DNA of 39,006 bases from Candidatus Nitrosopumilus sp. (GTDB lineage Archaea; Thermoproteota; Nitrososphaeria; Nitrososphaerales; Nitrosopumilaceae), in the NCBI RefSeq assembly GCF_029882185.1, contig NZ_JAOULD010000014.1, positions 1-39,006 of the forward strand, read 5' to 3'. The position numbers and the translations under genes were made by a program. The first letter of the stretch is position 1. Each line of letters opens with the position of its first letter. Of this stretch, positions 31,030 to 39,006 are shown piece after piece. The notes beneath the pieces are model-generated. The model made no database searches and had not been told where the DNA came from. It saw only the letters and a program-made list of their open reading frames with translations.

Positions 31030-33156
31030 TTATCTAACCTTTTGTAACTCAGCCTTTATGTTATCCGCAATGGTTGAACCAATTTTATCAATCTCTGCCA
31101 ATTTATTCACAGGGATTTTCCTCAGATCATCTAGATTTTTTATTCCATTTTTAAAAAGAATTCTAGCCCTTACTCTTCCAATTCCTTTAACCCTGACTAA
31201 ATCAAGTAATTCATCTTTTATTCCATAGATTACTCTATTTCTCAAATCACCTAATTCCTGAAGTAAATCAGCTCTTTCCACATGCTTAGAAATCTCCCTA
31301 AGGCAATAAGATAGCCAATTAGCATTCTCAGTCATCCTATGCATGTCTCCAGACTCGATTCCAAGGCTGTCAGAGAGAGACAATTCAGTATATTCAGAAA
31401 TCCAGTAATGTAAAGCCAAAAGACTGCGTGAGCAACCATATTCTGAGATAGGCTCTAGCAATTGTGACGAATTATTTTCAATCATCAAACTGGCAGTTTC
31501 ATAATCTTTTTGTCGAAGAGAGAATTTTGGAAAGAATTCTTCACAATTTGTAATTAAATGTAAAAATCCAAAAGTATGTTTTTTTTCTTGTGAAATGTTT
31601 TCAATTGAATCTCTAAAGTATGTTGCAGTTAATGGATCTATGTACAACATAGAGGCCTTTTTTCCAAATTCAGTTGCAGCATAGCGTTCACCTTTTTTGA
31701 TTATCAGAAATTTGCTAGCAAGAAAACGTAATGAAATATCAATTGCAAATTTTAATGTAGGCTTTCTTGATTGTAATCCTCCTAATGTTTGTAAAAAGAA
31801 TTCAAAGATTTCTTCTTTTTTAATTCCTGGATGTGTAACTATTATACTCAAGATATGCGTTCGTAAAGACTTGTCATCAGTAATTTTTGATTCAATAGGT
31901 TCAGGTTCTCCATTAATGTAGTATTCAATTAGATCCTCAGTGTTACCATTTCCAACAATTATTGATTCTCCATAATCATCATATTGTGGCCTTCCTGCTC
32001 TTCCACAAAGCTGTTTGTATTCTAAAATACTGATGGGTCTGTTTGCCCCAACTTTTGCATTATACCTATTTATATTTGAAATAACTACTCTTCTTGCAGG
32101 AAGATTAACACCTGCAGCTAAAGTTGGAGTTGATGACAATAGCTTAATCGTGCCCTTACGAAATTCTGCCTCAATTGTTTCTCTACACTTTTGATTTAAT
32201 CCTGCATGGTGAAATGCAACTCCTTTTTTTACAAGCAGAGCCAAAGTTTTCACTAATTCAGTATGTTCATTTTCTGATAGAAGTTTTTTTGATGTTTTTT
32301 CAAGATCAACAATATCTTTTTTTTCTAAAATTTGTGAAATTGCATCAGCAGCTTTTGTTGCAAGTGATTTTGAGCGAGTTCTAGTCTCTGCAAAAACTAG
32401 TGATTGACCTCCTTGTTGTACAGATTGTACGCCTAAATCAATAGGAGTTCCCCTCAAACTACGCTCAACTTCAAAGGTTTTACCATCACTCATGATGACT
32501 AGACCCTCATCACATACTCCTTCGGATAAAGGAACAGGTCTCCAGTCATTTTTTACCAGTTTGCATTCAAGCCAATCTGCAATTTCATCTGAATTAGTTA
32601 TTGTTGCGCTTAGACCAACTATCTGCGGTTTTGTTTCCAATAGTTTTAGCTGTGTTAAAATCATTTCAAGTGTAGGGCCTCTACTTTCATCTCCAAGCAA
32701 ATGTACTTCATCAGAAATTACTAATCCTATATCATCAACCCATTCAGCACCATGCCTAATGATAGAATCCATTTTTTCATTTGTTAAAATTAAAACATTA
32801 CTTTTCTCTAAATTTTTTTCAATATTTTCAAAATCACCGGTAGATATTGCGACCTTGATCTTATTTCCTATAGAAATTTTTTCCAATTTTTTAAACTCTG
32901 TGAATTTTTCAGCGGCTAGTGCTCGTAATGGACTGAGGTAAATTACCTTTCCTTTGTTTTGAGATAAATAACTCAACATTGCAAGCATTGCAATCAAAGT
33001 TTTTCCACTTGCAGTAGGAGCTGAAACTAGAATATTTTTTCCATCTAATAATCCGGATTTCACACTATCAGCTTGTGGTGGATATAATTTTTCAAAACCT
33101 TGTGATTTTAGAAATTCAATTGCAGACTTGGGAAGTTTTAATTTTTCTATATTCAT
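31030..33156 (-). CDS. hel308: ATP-dependent DNA helicase Hel308 (Hjm)
   Basis: Superfamily 2 helicase acting on stalled replication forks; 708 aa, typical length. Walker A APTASGKT (~46-53), the DEVH box in VISDEVHLLG, motif IV-V LLSSTPTLAAGVNLPARRVV and motif VI QLCGRAGRPQYDDYGE are all present. A C-terminal helix-hairpin-helix part is visible in VKGIGRVRARILFKNGI. The start overlaps the MCM stop as ATGA. Confidence 0.94.
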   Translation of the reverse strand: MNIEKLKLPKSAIEFLKSQGFEKLYPPQADSVKSGLLDGKNILVSAPTASGKTLIAMLAMLSYLSQNKGKVIYLSPLRALAAEKFTEFKKLEKISIGNKIKVAISTGDFENIEKNLEKSNVLILTNEKMDSIIRHGAEWVDDIGLVISDEVHLLGDESRGPTLEMILTQLKLLETKPQIVGLSATITNSDEIADWLECKLVKNDWRPVPLSEGVCDEGLVIMSDGKTFEVERSLRGTPIDLGVQSVQQGGQSLVFAETRTRSKSLATKAADAISQILEKKDIVDLEKTSKKLLSENEHTELVKTLALLVKKGVAFHHAGLNQKCRETIEAEFRKGTIKLLSSTPTLAAGVNLPARRVVISNINRYNAKVGANRPISILEYKQLCGRAGRPQYDDYGESIIVGNGNTEDLIEYYINGEPEPIESKITDDKSLRTHILSIIVTHPGIKKEEIFEFFLQTLGGLQSRKPTLKFAIDISLRFLASKFLIIKKGERYAATEFGKKASMLYIDPLTATYFRDSIENISQEKKHTFGFLHLITNCEEFFPKFSLRQKDYETASLMIENNSSQLLEPISEYGCSRSLLALHYWISEYTELSLSDSLGIESGDMHRMTENANWLSYCLREISKHVERADLLQELGDLRNRVIYGIKDELLDLVRVKGIGRVRARILFKNGIKNLDDLRKIPVNKLAEIDKIGSTIADNIKAELQKVR

Positions 33157-35240
33157 ACTCGGTTATAATGACCGGGTTTTGATTCATAAATAGATGCTTC
33201 TCTAAGCATTCTTCGGATATAGTTTCTTGCCTCTTCTTCGGTGAATTTCTCACTTTTCTCTAGTTCTTTAACAAAAGTTTTCTCTTCAACTGGAACCTTA
33301 TTGTCTCCTTCAAGACCTTTTAGTACATCCATGAACAATTGCATTTTTGAAACTTCACTTCTTGGTTTTCCTTGCAAGACGCCAAGATCTACCTTACCAG
33401 TATTGACATCAACTCCTGCGTCTTGAAGCATACTCTGAATTAGAAATATTGCACGCTCTGCATCTTCCTCCTCTACCTTATCTTTCATAAGTAATCTTGC
33501 CCTTGCAGTGGAGAGTCGAATAATTCCTTCCAATTGTCTAGGAGTGACTGTAATCATTTCTTCAGATTCTACATTTCTCATCTGTAGATAATAATCCAGT
33601 ATTTTGGCTTCTGCCTCTTGTGTCAATTCGGGTTCACCACGTTTTGCATATGACAGATATTTTGTTAACAAGTCAACTTCAATGACTGATTTTTTATCAG
33701 TCCCTTGTGTTGTGTTTCTTCGAATAATGTGTTTTGCAATTTGCATATCTCTTTCTTTAGTTGGAATATCTCTTACAACAAATATCAAGTCAAATCTTGT
33801 AAGAAGTGGAATTGGAAGATTTACATTTTCTGTAATATTTTTGAAAGGGTCATATTTTCCATACATAGGGTTTGCTGCAGCCAAGATAGAAGTTCTTGCA
33901 TTTAGTGTAGCTACAATACCACCTTTTGCAATACTTGCAGATTGTTGTTCCATGACTTCGTGTAATGCACTTCTGTCTTCGGGTTTCATCTTATCAAATT
34001 CGTCTATACTTACAAGACCTTGATCACCTAATACAACAGCACCAGCTTCTAACATCATGATTCCTGTTTTGTCTCTAACTACAGCAGCTGTAAGTCCTGC
34101 AGCTGTAGAACCCCTACCAGAGGTATACAAACCTCGCGGAGCAATTCTTGCACAAAACTTTAGCATCTCAGATTTTGCGGTACCAGGATCTCCTACAAGA
34201 AATACGTTAATGTCTCCTCTAATCTTACTTCCATCACCAAGCAATCTTTGATTAGAACCAACAATAAGTAAAAGAATAGCTTCTTTGATCAATGTTTGAC
34301 CTTGAATATGAGGAGCAAACGAATCTATCAGTCTTTGATAAACATCAGAGCTTTGACTAAGAGATTTGATTAATTTTTCTTCCTCAGGAGAAATTTCCTC
34401 TCTGCCAATTTTTCTGTCAGTTTTAGAACCACGTCCACTTAGAAATTCAATATTATTTCCTTCAATTCTTAATCTGTACAATCCACTATGTCCTCTCTGA
34501 ACTCCAGCAACAGATTCTTGCTCTACTCTGACCACACCAGTAAGAATAATCCTGTCTCCTGGCCTTGAATTATCCACCAAATCCTGCCTGGTTGTAACAT
34601 CGATATAATGAGGTAGTTGTCCAGGTGGTAAATCTTCAGGAAGTTCTTGTAATCTCAAAATTTGAAAATCGATAAACTTGCTTGCTTCTGGTTTTAATTC
34701 AAAGTCACGATGTTTACAAGACGGATTATCACAAACTATTGGCATTTTTACATCCATTCCTTTTAGTTGAATTACTTTGGTTTGATGTTCATCAGGACAT
34801 ACAAAAACTAGTTCTTTTGCAAGGGGTTTCACTTCAGATGCACGAACTACCATTCCAGAAACACTGGTAATTTTTCCAATTGTTTCAGCATTGATTTGTC
34901 TTAAACTTCGTTCTAATGGGAAATTAATTAATCTTACACGAACTTCATCTTTAATTTTTTCTGCATATTCAGGAAATCTTGTTTGTAATGCTTCTTTGAT
35001 TGCTCTTGAAAAAGCATCAAAAATTCTATCAGGGTTTTGTGAAAAGATTGCCTCAATTTGTGGTTCTACCACCAAATCATTATAATCAACGATGATATAC
35101 TTTGCATTCTTTGGCATCATCTCGTCGATTGCATCTACATACTTGTAATTACCACCTCTATCTTTGAATCGAGTAAGGAATTCCTTTACCCTATCAGATA
35201 ATGCAGAGTCAGTGAATGTGCTAGCTTGAGCTGTGCTCAT
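33153..35240 (-). CDS. mcm: Replicative minichromosome maintenance helicase MCM
   Basis: The archaeal replicative helicase, 695 aa. An N-terminal OB region carries the zinc site C148, H152, C170, C175. The AAA+ domain carries Walker A GDPGTAKS (350-357), Walker B VSIDEF (410-415) and the arginine finger in PLLTRFDLIF. A C-terminal winged-helix segment (~620-695) ends the protein. No intein. The start overlaps the end of the GINS gene by 20 bases, so the two form one coupled unit. Confidence 0.96.
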   Translation of the reverse strand: MSTAQASTFTDSALSDRVKEFLTRFKDRGGNYKYVDAIDEMMPKNAKYIIVDYNDLVVEPQIEAIFSQNPDRIFDAFSRAIKEALQTRFPEYAEKIKDEVRVRLINFPLERSLRQINAETIGKITSVSGMVVRASEVKPLAKELVFVCPDEHQTKVIQLKGMDVKMPIVCDNPSCKHRDFELKPEASKFIDFQILRLQELPEDLPPGQLPHYIDVTTRQDLVDNSRPGDRIILTGVVRVEQESVAGVQRGHSGLYRLRIEGNNIEFLSGRGSKTDRKIGREEISPEEEKLIKSLSQSSDVYQRLIDSFAPHIQGQTLIKEAILLLIVGSNQRLLGDGSKIRGDINVFLVGDPGTAKSEMLKFCARIAPRGLYTSGRGSTAAGLTAAVVRDKTGIMMLEAGAVVLGDQGLVSIDEFDKMKPEDRSALHEVMEQQSASIAKGGIVATLNARTSILAAANPMYGKYDPFKNITENVNLPIPLLTRFDLIFVVRDIPTKERDMQIAKHIIRRNTTQGTDKKSVIEVDLLTKYLSYAKRGEPELTQEAEAKILDYYLQMRNVESEEMITVTPRQLEGIIRLSTARARLLMKDKVEEEDAERAIFLIQSMLQDAGVDVNTGKVDLGVLQGKPRSEVSKMQLFMDVLKGLEGDNKVPVEEKTFVKELEKSEKFTEEEARNYIRRMLREASIYESKPGHYNRV

Positions 35241-35751
35241 TTCTTTCTCCTCTTATTTGTTTTTCAAACTCCACACTATTATCATGTATTGTTTTATAGA
35301 AAACATTCTCCTCAACAGTTAGCTTGTTGTAAAGTTCTGAGTTTAGTTTAATGGAGTCTGCTATTTTTACTAGTTTGCCCCTTCTCATTCTAAATAATTC
35401 CAACATCATACTCTCAACTTTATCAAAATCATCACGATTCAATTCTTTCATGGATTCTTTTAGTTTGATGTAAAAGTGGGGATCAAGTGTAGAGATTTGA
35501 TATTCACCAACCATTTTTTCTTTAGATAGTGCTTGTTTTAGTTGTGTGATCATATCAGGAGAATCCAATGTGCCAATTTTATTATCTGTAAGAATTTTTC
35601 CTACCCATTGAGGCATGTTATTTGTATCGCCTTGTGAGCCTTCAATTTTCATTCCAGCCACATTATACTTGAAATCTTGATTTATCGTAACCTTAGCATC
35701 CTTTAGGCGGTATCCAATTGAATGCACTTTTTCTATTTTCTCTATTTCCAT
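35221..35751 (-). CDS. GINS complex subunit (Gins23-like)
   Basis: A 176-aa replication factor that joins MCM in the CMG-like helicase. The helical A domain lies in the C-terminal half (DFDKVESMMLELFRMRRGKLVKIADS, with the conserved Arg-Lys pattern), and a small beta-rich part is N-terminal. The B-A order indicates Gins23 rather than Gins51 (A-B). It is the first gene of the GINS-MCM-Hel308 operon. The C-terminal NEHSSS overlaps the MCM start. No clear TATA box is seen; ATCTAAATC near 35772-35780 is a weak candidate. Confidence 0.83.
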   Translation of the reverse strand: MEIEKIEKVHSIGYRLKDAKVTINQDFKYNVAGMKIEGSQGDTNNMPQWVGKILTDNKIGTLDSPDMITQLKQALSKEKMVGEYQISTLDPHFYIKLKESMKELNRDDFDKVESMMLELFRMRRGKLVKIADSIKLNSELYNKLTVEENVFYKTIHDNSVEFEKQIRGERNEHSSS

Positions 35752-35942
35752 TTGAGATCACTTAATCTGATTTAGATCCTCAAGTAAGGGATCGATCAAT
35801 TCTGTTAACAATTTAGTGAGATCAATTGATCCTAATTAATTGCAGGCTGATCGGATAAAATTACACATGATTTTGATTTTAGCATATAGGATATTACAAT
35901 AACCAATTCGGATTTATTAATGGGATTTAGTCTTTGGTACAC
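35752..35942. other. Divergent intergenic region with clustered GATC sites
   Basis: The 191 bases between the GINS operon and rfcS hold seven GATC sites in 97 bases (35756-35852), including GATCGATC (35790-35797) and the palindrome GATCAATTGATC (35820-35831), followed by AATTAATT. No gene is seen. It could hold regulatory sites for both replication clusters. Confidence 0.5.
35913..35920 (+). promoter_or_regulatory. TATA box of rfcS
   Basis: TTTATTAA is centred 26 bases upstream of the ATG at 35943. This selects that ATG over the in-frame TTG three codons earlier. Confidence 0.55.
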
Positions 35943-36893
35943 ATGACTGCAACTGGAATGTGGGTAGAAAAATACCGTCCAACGAAACTTTCTGAAGTTG
36001 TTAATCAAACTGAGATTATTGGAAGTCTGGAAGCTTTAATCAAAGACCCAACAGATATGCCTCATTTGATGTTTTCAGGATCCGCAGGAGTTGGAAAGAC
36101 TACTGTTGCATTATGTATTTCAAGACAGATTTTAGGAGATTATGCTAAAGACTACACATTGGAGCTAAATGCATCTGATGAGAGAGGCATAGGAATGGTC
36201 AGAGAAAAAGTAAAGAAATTCTCCAGATTTGCAGGGATGGGAGAAGTTCCATTCAAGATCATCATCTTAGATGAAGCAGATGAGATGACTGCTGATGCTC
36301 AAACAGCATTAAGACGAATAATAGAAGATACTGCTAAAATTTGCAGATTTATTTTCATTGCCAATAATATTTCAAAAATCATAGATCCAATTCAAAGTAG
36401 ATGTGCCACCTTCAAGTTTACATCAATTCCAGAAGAAGATATGATTGAAAGACTAGAAGATATTGCTAAAAAAGAGAAAGTAAAATCAGACAAAAAAGGG
36501 CTAAAGGCAATATACGATTATTCAGAGGGAGACCTAAGACATGCAATCAATTTATTACAGGCAACTGCAAGTCTTGGTGCAATTACAGAAGAGCATGTAA
36601 AGTCATCAGCTGGATTGACAAAAACTACTGATGTTGATGAGGTTCTAAAAATTGCACTTTCTGGCAAAGTACCAGAAGCTAGAGAAAAAATGATTGAGTT
36701 AATCAAAGTTTATGGCATGTCAGAATCAGATTTTTTAAAATATCTAAACTCGGCAGTGTTCAAATCAAAACATGACAAACTCACAGATATTCTTGAGATA
36801 ATTGCAAAGTATGATTATAGAGTTCTAGTTGGAGCAAATTCCGAAATTCAATTATCTGCAATGTTAGCAGAATTATCTAAAGTAGAAAATTGA
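35943..36893 (+). CDS. rfcS: Replication factor C small subunit
   Basis: AAA+ clamp-loader subunit, 316 aa, working with RfcL (11182-12351). N-terminal WVEKYRPTKLSEVV is the RFC signature. Walker A is SGSAGVGKTT, Walker B IILDEADEM, and the SRC sensor with arginine finger is in DPIQSRCATFKF. The gene stands alone, divergent from the GINS-MCM operon. Confidence 0.96.
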   Translation: MTATGMWVEKYRPTKLSEVVNQTEIIGSLEALIKDPTDMPHLMFSGSAGVGKTTVALCISRQILGDYAKDYTLELNASDERGIGMVREKVKKFSRFAGMGEVPFKIIILDEADEMTADAQTALRRIIEDTAKICRFIFIANNISKIIDPIQSRCATFKFTSIPEEDMIERLEDIAKKEKVKSDKKGLKAIYDYSEGDLRHAINLLQATASLGAITEEHVKSSAGLTKTTDVDEVLKIALSGKVPEAREKMIELIKVYGMSESDFLKYLNSAVFKSKHDKLTDILEIIAKYDYRVLVGANSEIQLSAMLAELSKVEN

Positions 36894-37179
36894 AAACGCA
36901 GAGAGGGCCTATAAGGTTTTTGGTAACCCACAATTAACAAAAATTTAGAATTTGTTGTAACAAACAAGCAAAAAATAGTTTACTTGTTTCATATTCTCAA
37001 ACTGAGATTTTTTGTTCATATTAATTTCTATATTTATTAATAATTTACAGATTGAAAAAGTTTTCTCACATAAAAAATCAAGTTCAAATTTGACTGAGAG
37101 CACAACGTGCATGGGGATATAGTCAAGATATTAGAAACAATACCCACGTGTAAAACATGAATTTCAAAAAACAGAATTT
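36894..37179. other. Longest intergenic region, no gene recognised
   Basis: A very AT-rich stretch of 286 bases between the convergent rfcS and HAD phosphatase genes. I see only a weak AT hairpin near 36935-36960 (AACAAA..TTTGTT) and imperfect repeats around ACGTG (37107-37149). No tRNA, convincing small reading frame or C/D-box RNA was found by reading. Confidence 0.4.
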
Positions 37180-37809
37180 CTATAAGATGATAACCTGTCT
37201 TAATTCATCTGGCGTGTTTGCCAAAAAATCAGGATTCTCATTTATGAGTGCATCTTTTGTGTTGTATCCCCATGTGACTGCAACTGACTTGATACCTGAT
37301 TTTCTTGCAGCCTCAATGTCCCTTACTTCGTCGCACACGTAGAATACCTCACTTTTGCTTACCTTTCGTTGTTTTATGATCTTGTTGATCATGTGACTCT
37401 TTCCAAAGACGCTTTTTCCAGTACGTATAAAATCAAAAAAATCCAATTCATTCTTGTCAAGAAACTGTTTTACATTTTCCTGTGTGTTTGATGTTAAAAT
37501 TCCCAGATGAAAATGCTCATCATTATTCAATTCAGACAAAAGCGGAGAGAGGTTCATTGTTGGTACCATATTAGTTATCTCCTTGTTTATTTCTGAATGT
37601 ATTTTCTTTATCCATGATGGAAGTTTGAATATTGAAATTCCAAGATATGAAAGAATTTCTCTTGGTTTCTTTCCTTGCAGGTATGGGATGTCTTCCTTTG
37701 TGACTCTTTTGTAGCCAAAGTGTTCAGCGTTGTCATTGACTATCTTAACAACTGAATCCAAGGTATTTGCAATGGTTCCATCAAAATCAAAAATGATCGT
37801 CTTACTCAT
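37180..37809 (-). CDS. HAD-superfamily phosphatase (phosphoglycolate phosphatase-like)
   Basis: A 209-aa HAD hydrolase with a helical cap. Motif I is FDFDGT with both aspartates, motif II LTSNTQ, motif III the lysine in GKSHMINKIIKQ, and motif IV VCDEVRDIEAARKSG. This resembles Gph/PpaX phosphatases; substrate unknown. I use the ATG at 37809, whose ATGAGTAA overlaps the stop of the FAD oxidoreductase gene by eight bases; the frame is open 8 codons further up. Confidence 0.88.
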   Translation of the reverse strand: MSKTIIFDFDGTIANTLDSVVKIVNDNAEHFGYKRVTKEDIPYLQGKKPREILSYLGISIFKLPSWIKKIHSEINKEITNMVPTMNLSPLLSELNNDEHFHLGILTSNTQENVKQFLDKNELDFFDFIRTGKSVFGKSHMINKIIKQRKVSKSEVFYVCDEVRDIEAARKSGIKSVAVTWGYNTKDALINENPDFLANTPDELRQVIIL

Positions 37810-39006
37810 TTCTTTTCCAAATGGAATTTGCAATTAATTGCAACAATATCACAGGATGAAATATTATTGCAGGAGATTTTATCATGTGCATCATTTGTAA
37901 AAATGATTTTGTAGCAAGTTTACTTTTAGGTCCAAGTAACAATACTTTTTGAGCATGATTCTGCACTAATTTTGTAATTGCATCAGGTCTTTTGCCTACA
38001 GTTGTGGGCCATCTGAGGTCCTCACTTGTACCAAGAATCCAGGGTAACAATATTGTTTTTGCAAGCCTTTTTTGAAATTTCTTTGTGAAATTCTTATCAA
38101 AATTTTGGTTTCTTAACATACTGTCTAGCACTTTGACACCAAGTGCAGCTGAAGTAATTCCTTGTCCATAAAATGGGTTGAAAACTGCTACTGCATCTCC
38201 CAACACTATAAAATTCTCAGGCCATCTAGACATGGATTCATAATGGTATCTTCGACTTCCTTGCACTTGATATCCGTATATCTCTGAATCTGGAATGGCA
38301 TCTTTCATGGCATCATACAATTCGTCACTTTCAAGACTCTTGGCAAATTCTAAAAACCCTTTCTCATCTGTAGGAGGGTACACTTTTCCAATCCCAGACA
38401 AAAAAACCAACCATTTGTCGTTTTCTATTGGATATATCGCCCCTAGTCTGGGATTAGTTATTGGATTGCTTAGTATTGACAACATCTTCCATTTTCTCTC
38501 AACATTCTTTGGTGGAATGTATCTTCTCGTGGCATAGCCTACAAAGGAATCTACTCTGGTATCTGTGAGTTTTGGATAGCCTATATTTTCTAACCAATCC
38601 GACGCTCTTGTATTTCTTCCAGTGCAATCGACAATTAGATCAGCATGAATTTCTTCATTTGCAATTGTCTTTAGACTGATCTTGTTTGTATCTTCTAAAA
38701 CAAATGATGAGATTGCCTTGTTATCCTGTATCTTAATCTTTGAGATTTTTTGTACTTGGTGTCTTATTGTATTTTCTAAAAGTGTTCTTGTGCAGGTAAA
38801 TGTAACTACTCCTGACTCAAATCTTTGCGCCCATCCACTTGGCAGACAAAATCTTCCGTCATTTAAAAAATCGATCTTGTTTGCTCCATTTTTAACAAGA
38901 TCTCCTTCTAAATCTGGAAAAAAATCTTGAAGAATCTCCTTTCCCTTTACAAGCAACAGATGGATGTGATTGGCTTGAGGTGTTCCATTTCTTACTTTGC
39001 CGTCAT
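37802..39006 (-). CDS. FAD-dependent oxidoreductase/monooxygenase (partial, 5' end outside window)
   Basis: The frame is open to the window edge, so the N-terminus with the first FAD loop is missing; about 400 codons are present. The edge segment RNGTPQANHIHLLLVKG resembles the substrate-side loop of PHBH-like monooxygenases. NEEIHADLIVDCTGR and VLGDAVAVFNPFYGQGITSAALG are the second and third FAD-binding motifs. Related families include geranylgeranyl reductases and halogenases. The substrate is not evident. It is coupled to the downstream HAD phosphatase. Confidence 0.85.
   Translation of the reverse strand, partial: DGKVRNGTPQANHIHLLLVKGKEILQDFFPDLEGDLVKNGANKIDFLNDGRFCLPSGWAQRFESGVVTFTCTRTLLENTIRHQVQKISKIKIQDNKAISSFVLEDTNKISLKTIANEEIHADLIVDCTGRNTRASDWLENIGYPKLTDTRVDSFVGYATRRYIPPKNVERKWKMLSILSNPITNPRLGAIYPIENDKWLVFLSGIGKVYPPTDEKGFLEFAKSLESDELYDAMKDAIPDSEIYGYQVQGSRRYHYESMSRWPENFIVLGDAVAVFNPFYGQGITSAALGVKVLDSMLRNQNFDKNFTKKFQKRLAKTILLPWILGTSEDLRWPTTVGKRPDAITKLVQNHAQKVLLLGPKSKLATKSFLQMMHMIKSPAIIFHPVILLQLIANSIWKRNE

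Noticed and set aside
36935-36960. AT hairpin after rfcS as a terminator
   Set aside because: The stem is only six A/T pairs and lies about 45 bases after the stop; archaeal termination usually uses T-runs, which are everywhere in this region.
37100-37150. Imperfect inverted repeat around ACGTG as a possible terminator or RNA
   Set aside because: The arms pair poorly and there is no conserved RNA box; similar weak repeats are expected in AT-rich DNA.
1-39006. CRISPR array, IS element, prophage or integrated element
   Set aside because: No regularly spaced repeats, transposase, integrase or tRNA-duplicated attachment site was seen; nearly all genes are core archaeal functions.

Overview
The window is a 39-kb piece of an archaeal chromosome, very probably from an ammonia-oxidizing marine Nitrososphaeria (Thaumarchaeota) of the Nitrosopumilus type. 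Supporting signs are the low GC content, archaeal replication genes (MCM, a Gins23-type GINS, RfcL/RfcS, Hel308), Alba, an archaeal complex I operon without visible NADH-module genes, and an acyl-CoA carboxylase made of separate CT, BC and BCCP genes, as used in the thaumarchaeal 3-hydroxypropionate/4-hydroxybutyrate cycle. Promoters also look archaeal: TATA-like boxes lie about 25 bases upstream of many start codons, so many messages are predicted to be leaderless. Both ends cut genes (nuoM on the left, an FAD-dependent oxidoreductase on the right).

Layout. 1-6631 (minus): complex I operon nuoA-B-C-D-H-I-J-K-M. 6744-7208 (plus): peroxiredoxin. 7213-10773 (minus): acyl-CoA carboxylase operon. 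10874-13463 (minus): an unknown 371-aa protein, RfcL and a small zinc-finger protein, joined by ATGA overlaps. 13547-15600 (plus): inositol-phosphatase-like protein, a flavodoxin/ferredoxin-NADP reductase-like protein and a DUF1059 protein. 15606-17501 (minus): an Ala/Glu/Lys-rich coiled-coil protein followed by a glutamyl-tRNA-reductase-like protein that lacks the catalytic cysteine. 17635-17882: tRNA-Asp and tRNA-Lys, divergent. 17899-19359: argH, sharing one symmetric TATA box with a MIP18-family Fe-S assembly gene. 19729-22979 (minus): succinate dehydrogenase sdhA-C-D-B. 23053-23584: a PadR regulator with a striking double palindrome over its own start. 23646-25553: ICL/PEPM-family lyase, Alba, a HEAT-repeat protein and tRNA-Ala. 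25681-29810 (plus): a second FNR-like paralogue, a nucleotidyltransferase, a class-IV aminotransferase, and a likely nucleotide-sugar set (Gfo/Idh dehydrogenase, Trm112-like zinc ribbon, hexapeptide acyltransferase). 29807-35751 (minus): GINS, MCM, Hel308, a GlcNAc-1-phosphate transferase-like enzyme and a small membrane protein. 35943-36893: RfcS. 37180-39006 (minus): HAD phosphatase and FAD oxidoreductase.

How it fits together. Complex I, succinate dehydrogenase and two FNR-like flavoproteins supply respiratory electron transfer, and the carboxylase feeds CO2 fixation. Three replication clusters (RfcL, GINS-MCM-Hel308, RfcS) are near each other. The glycan-precursor genes on the plus strand converge on the GlcNAc-phosphate transferase at the end of the replication operon, which suggests a protein-glycosylation neighbourhood. 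The most unusual items are the Cys-less GluTR-like protein with its coiled-coil partner, the uncharacterized protein coupled to RfcL, the padR double palindrome and the shared argH/MIP18 promoter. I found no CRISPR array, insertion sequence, phage or rRNA gene.
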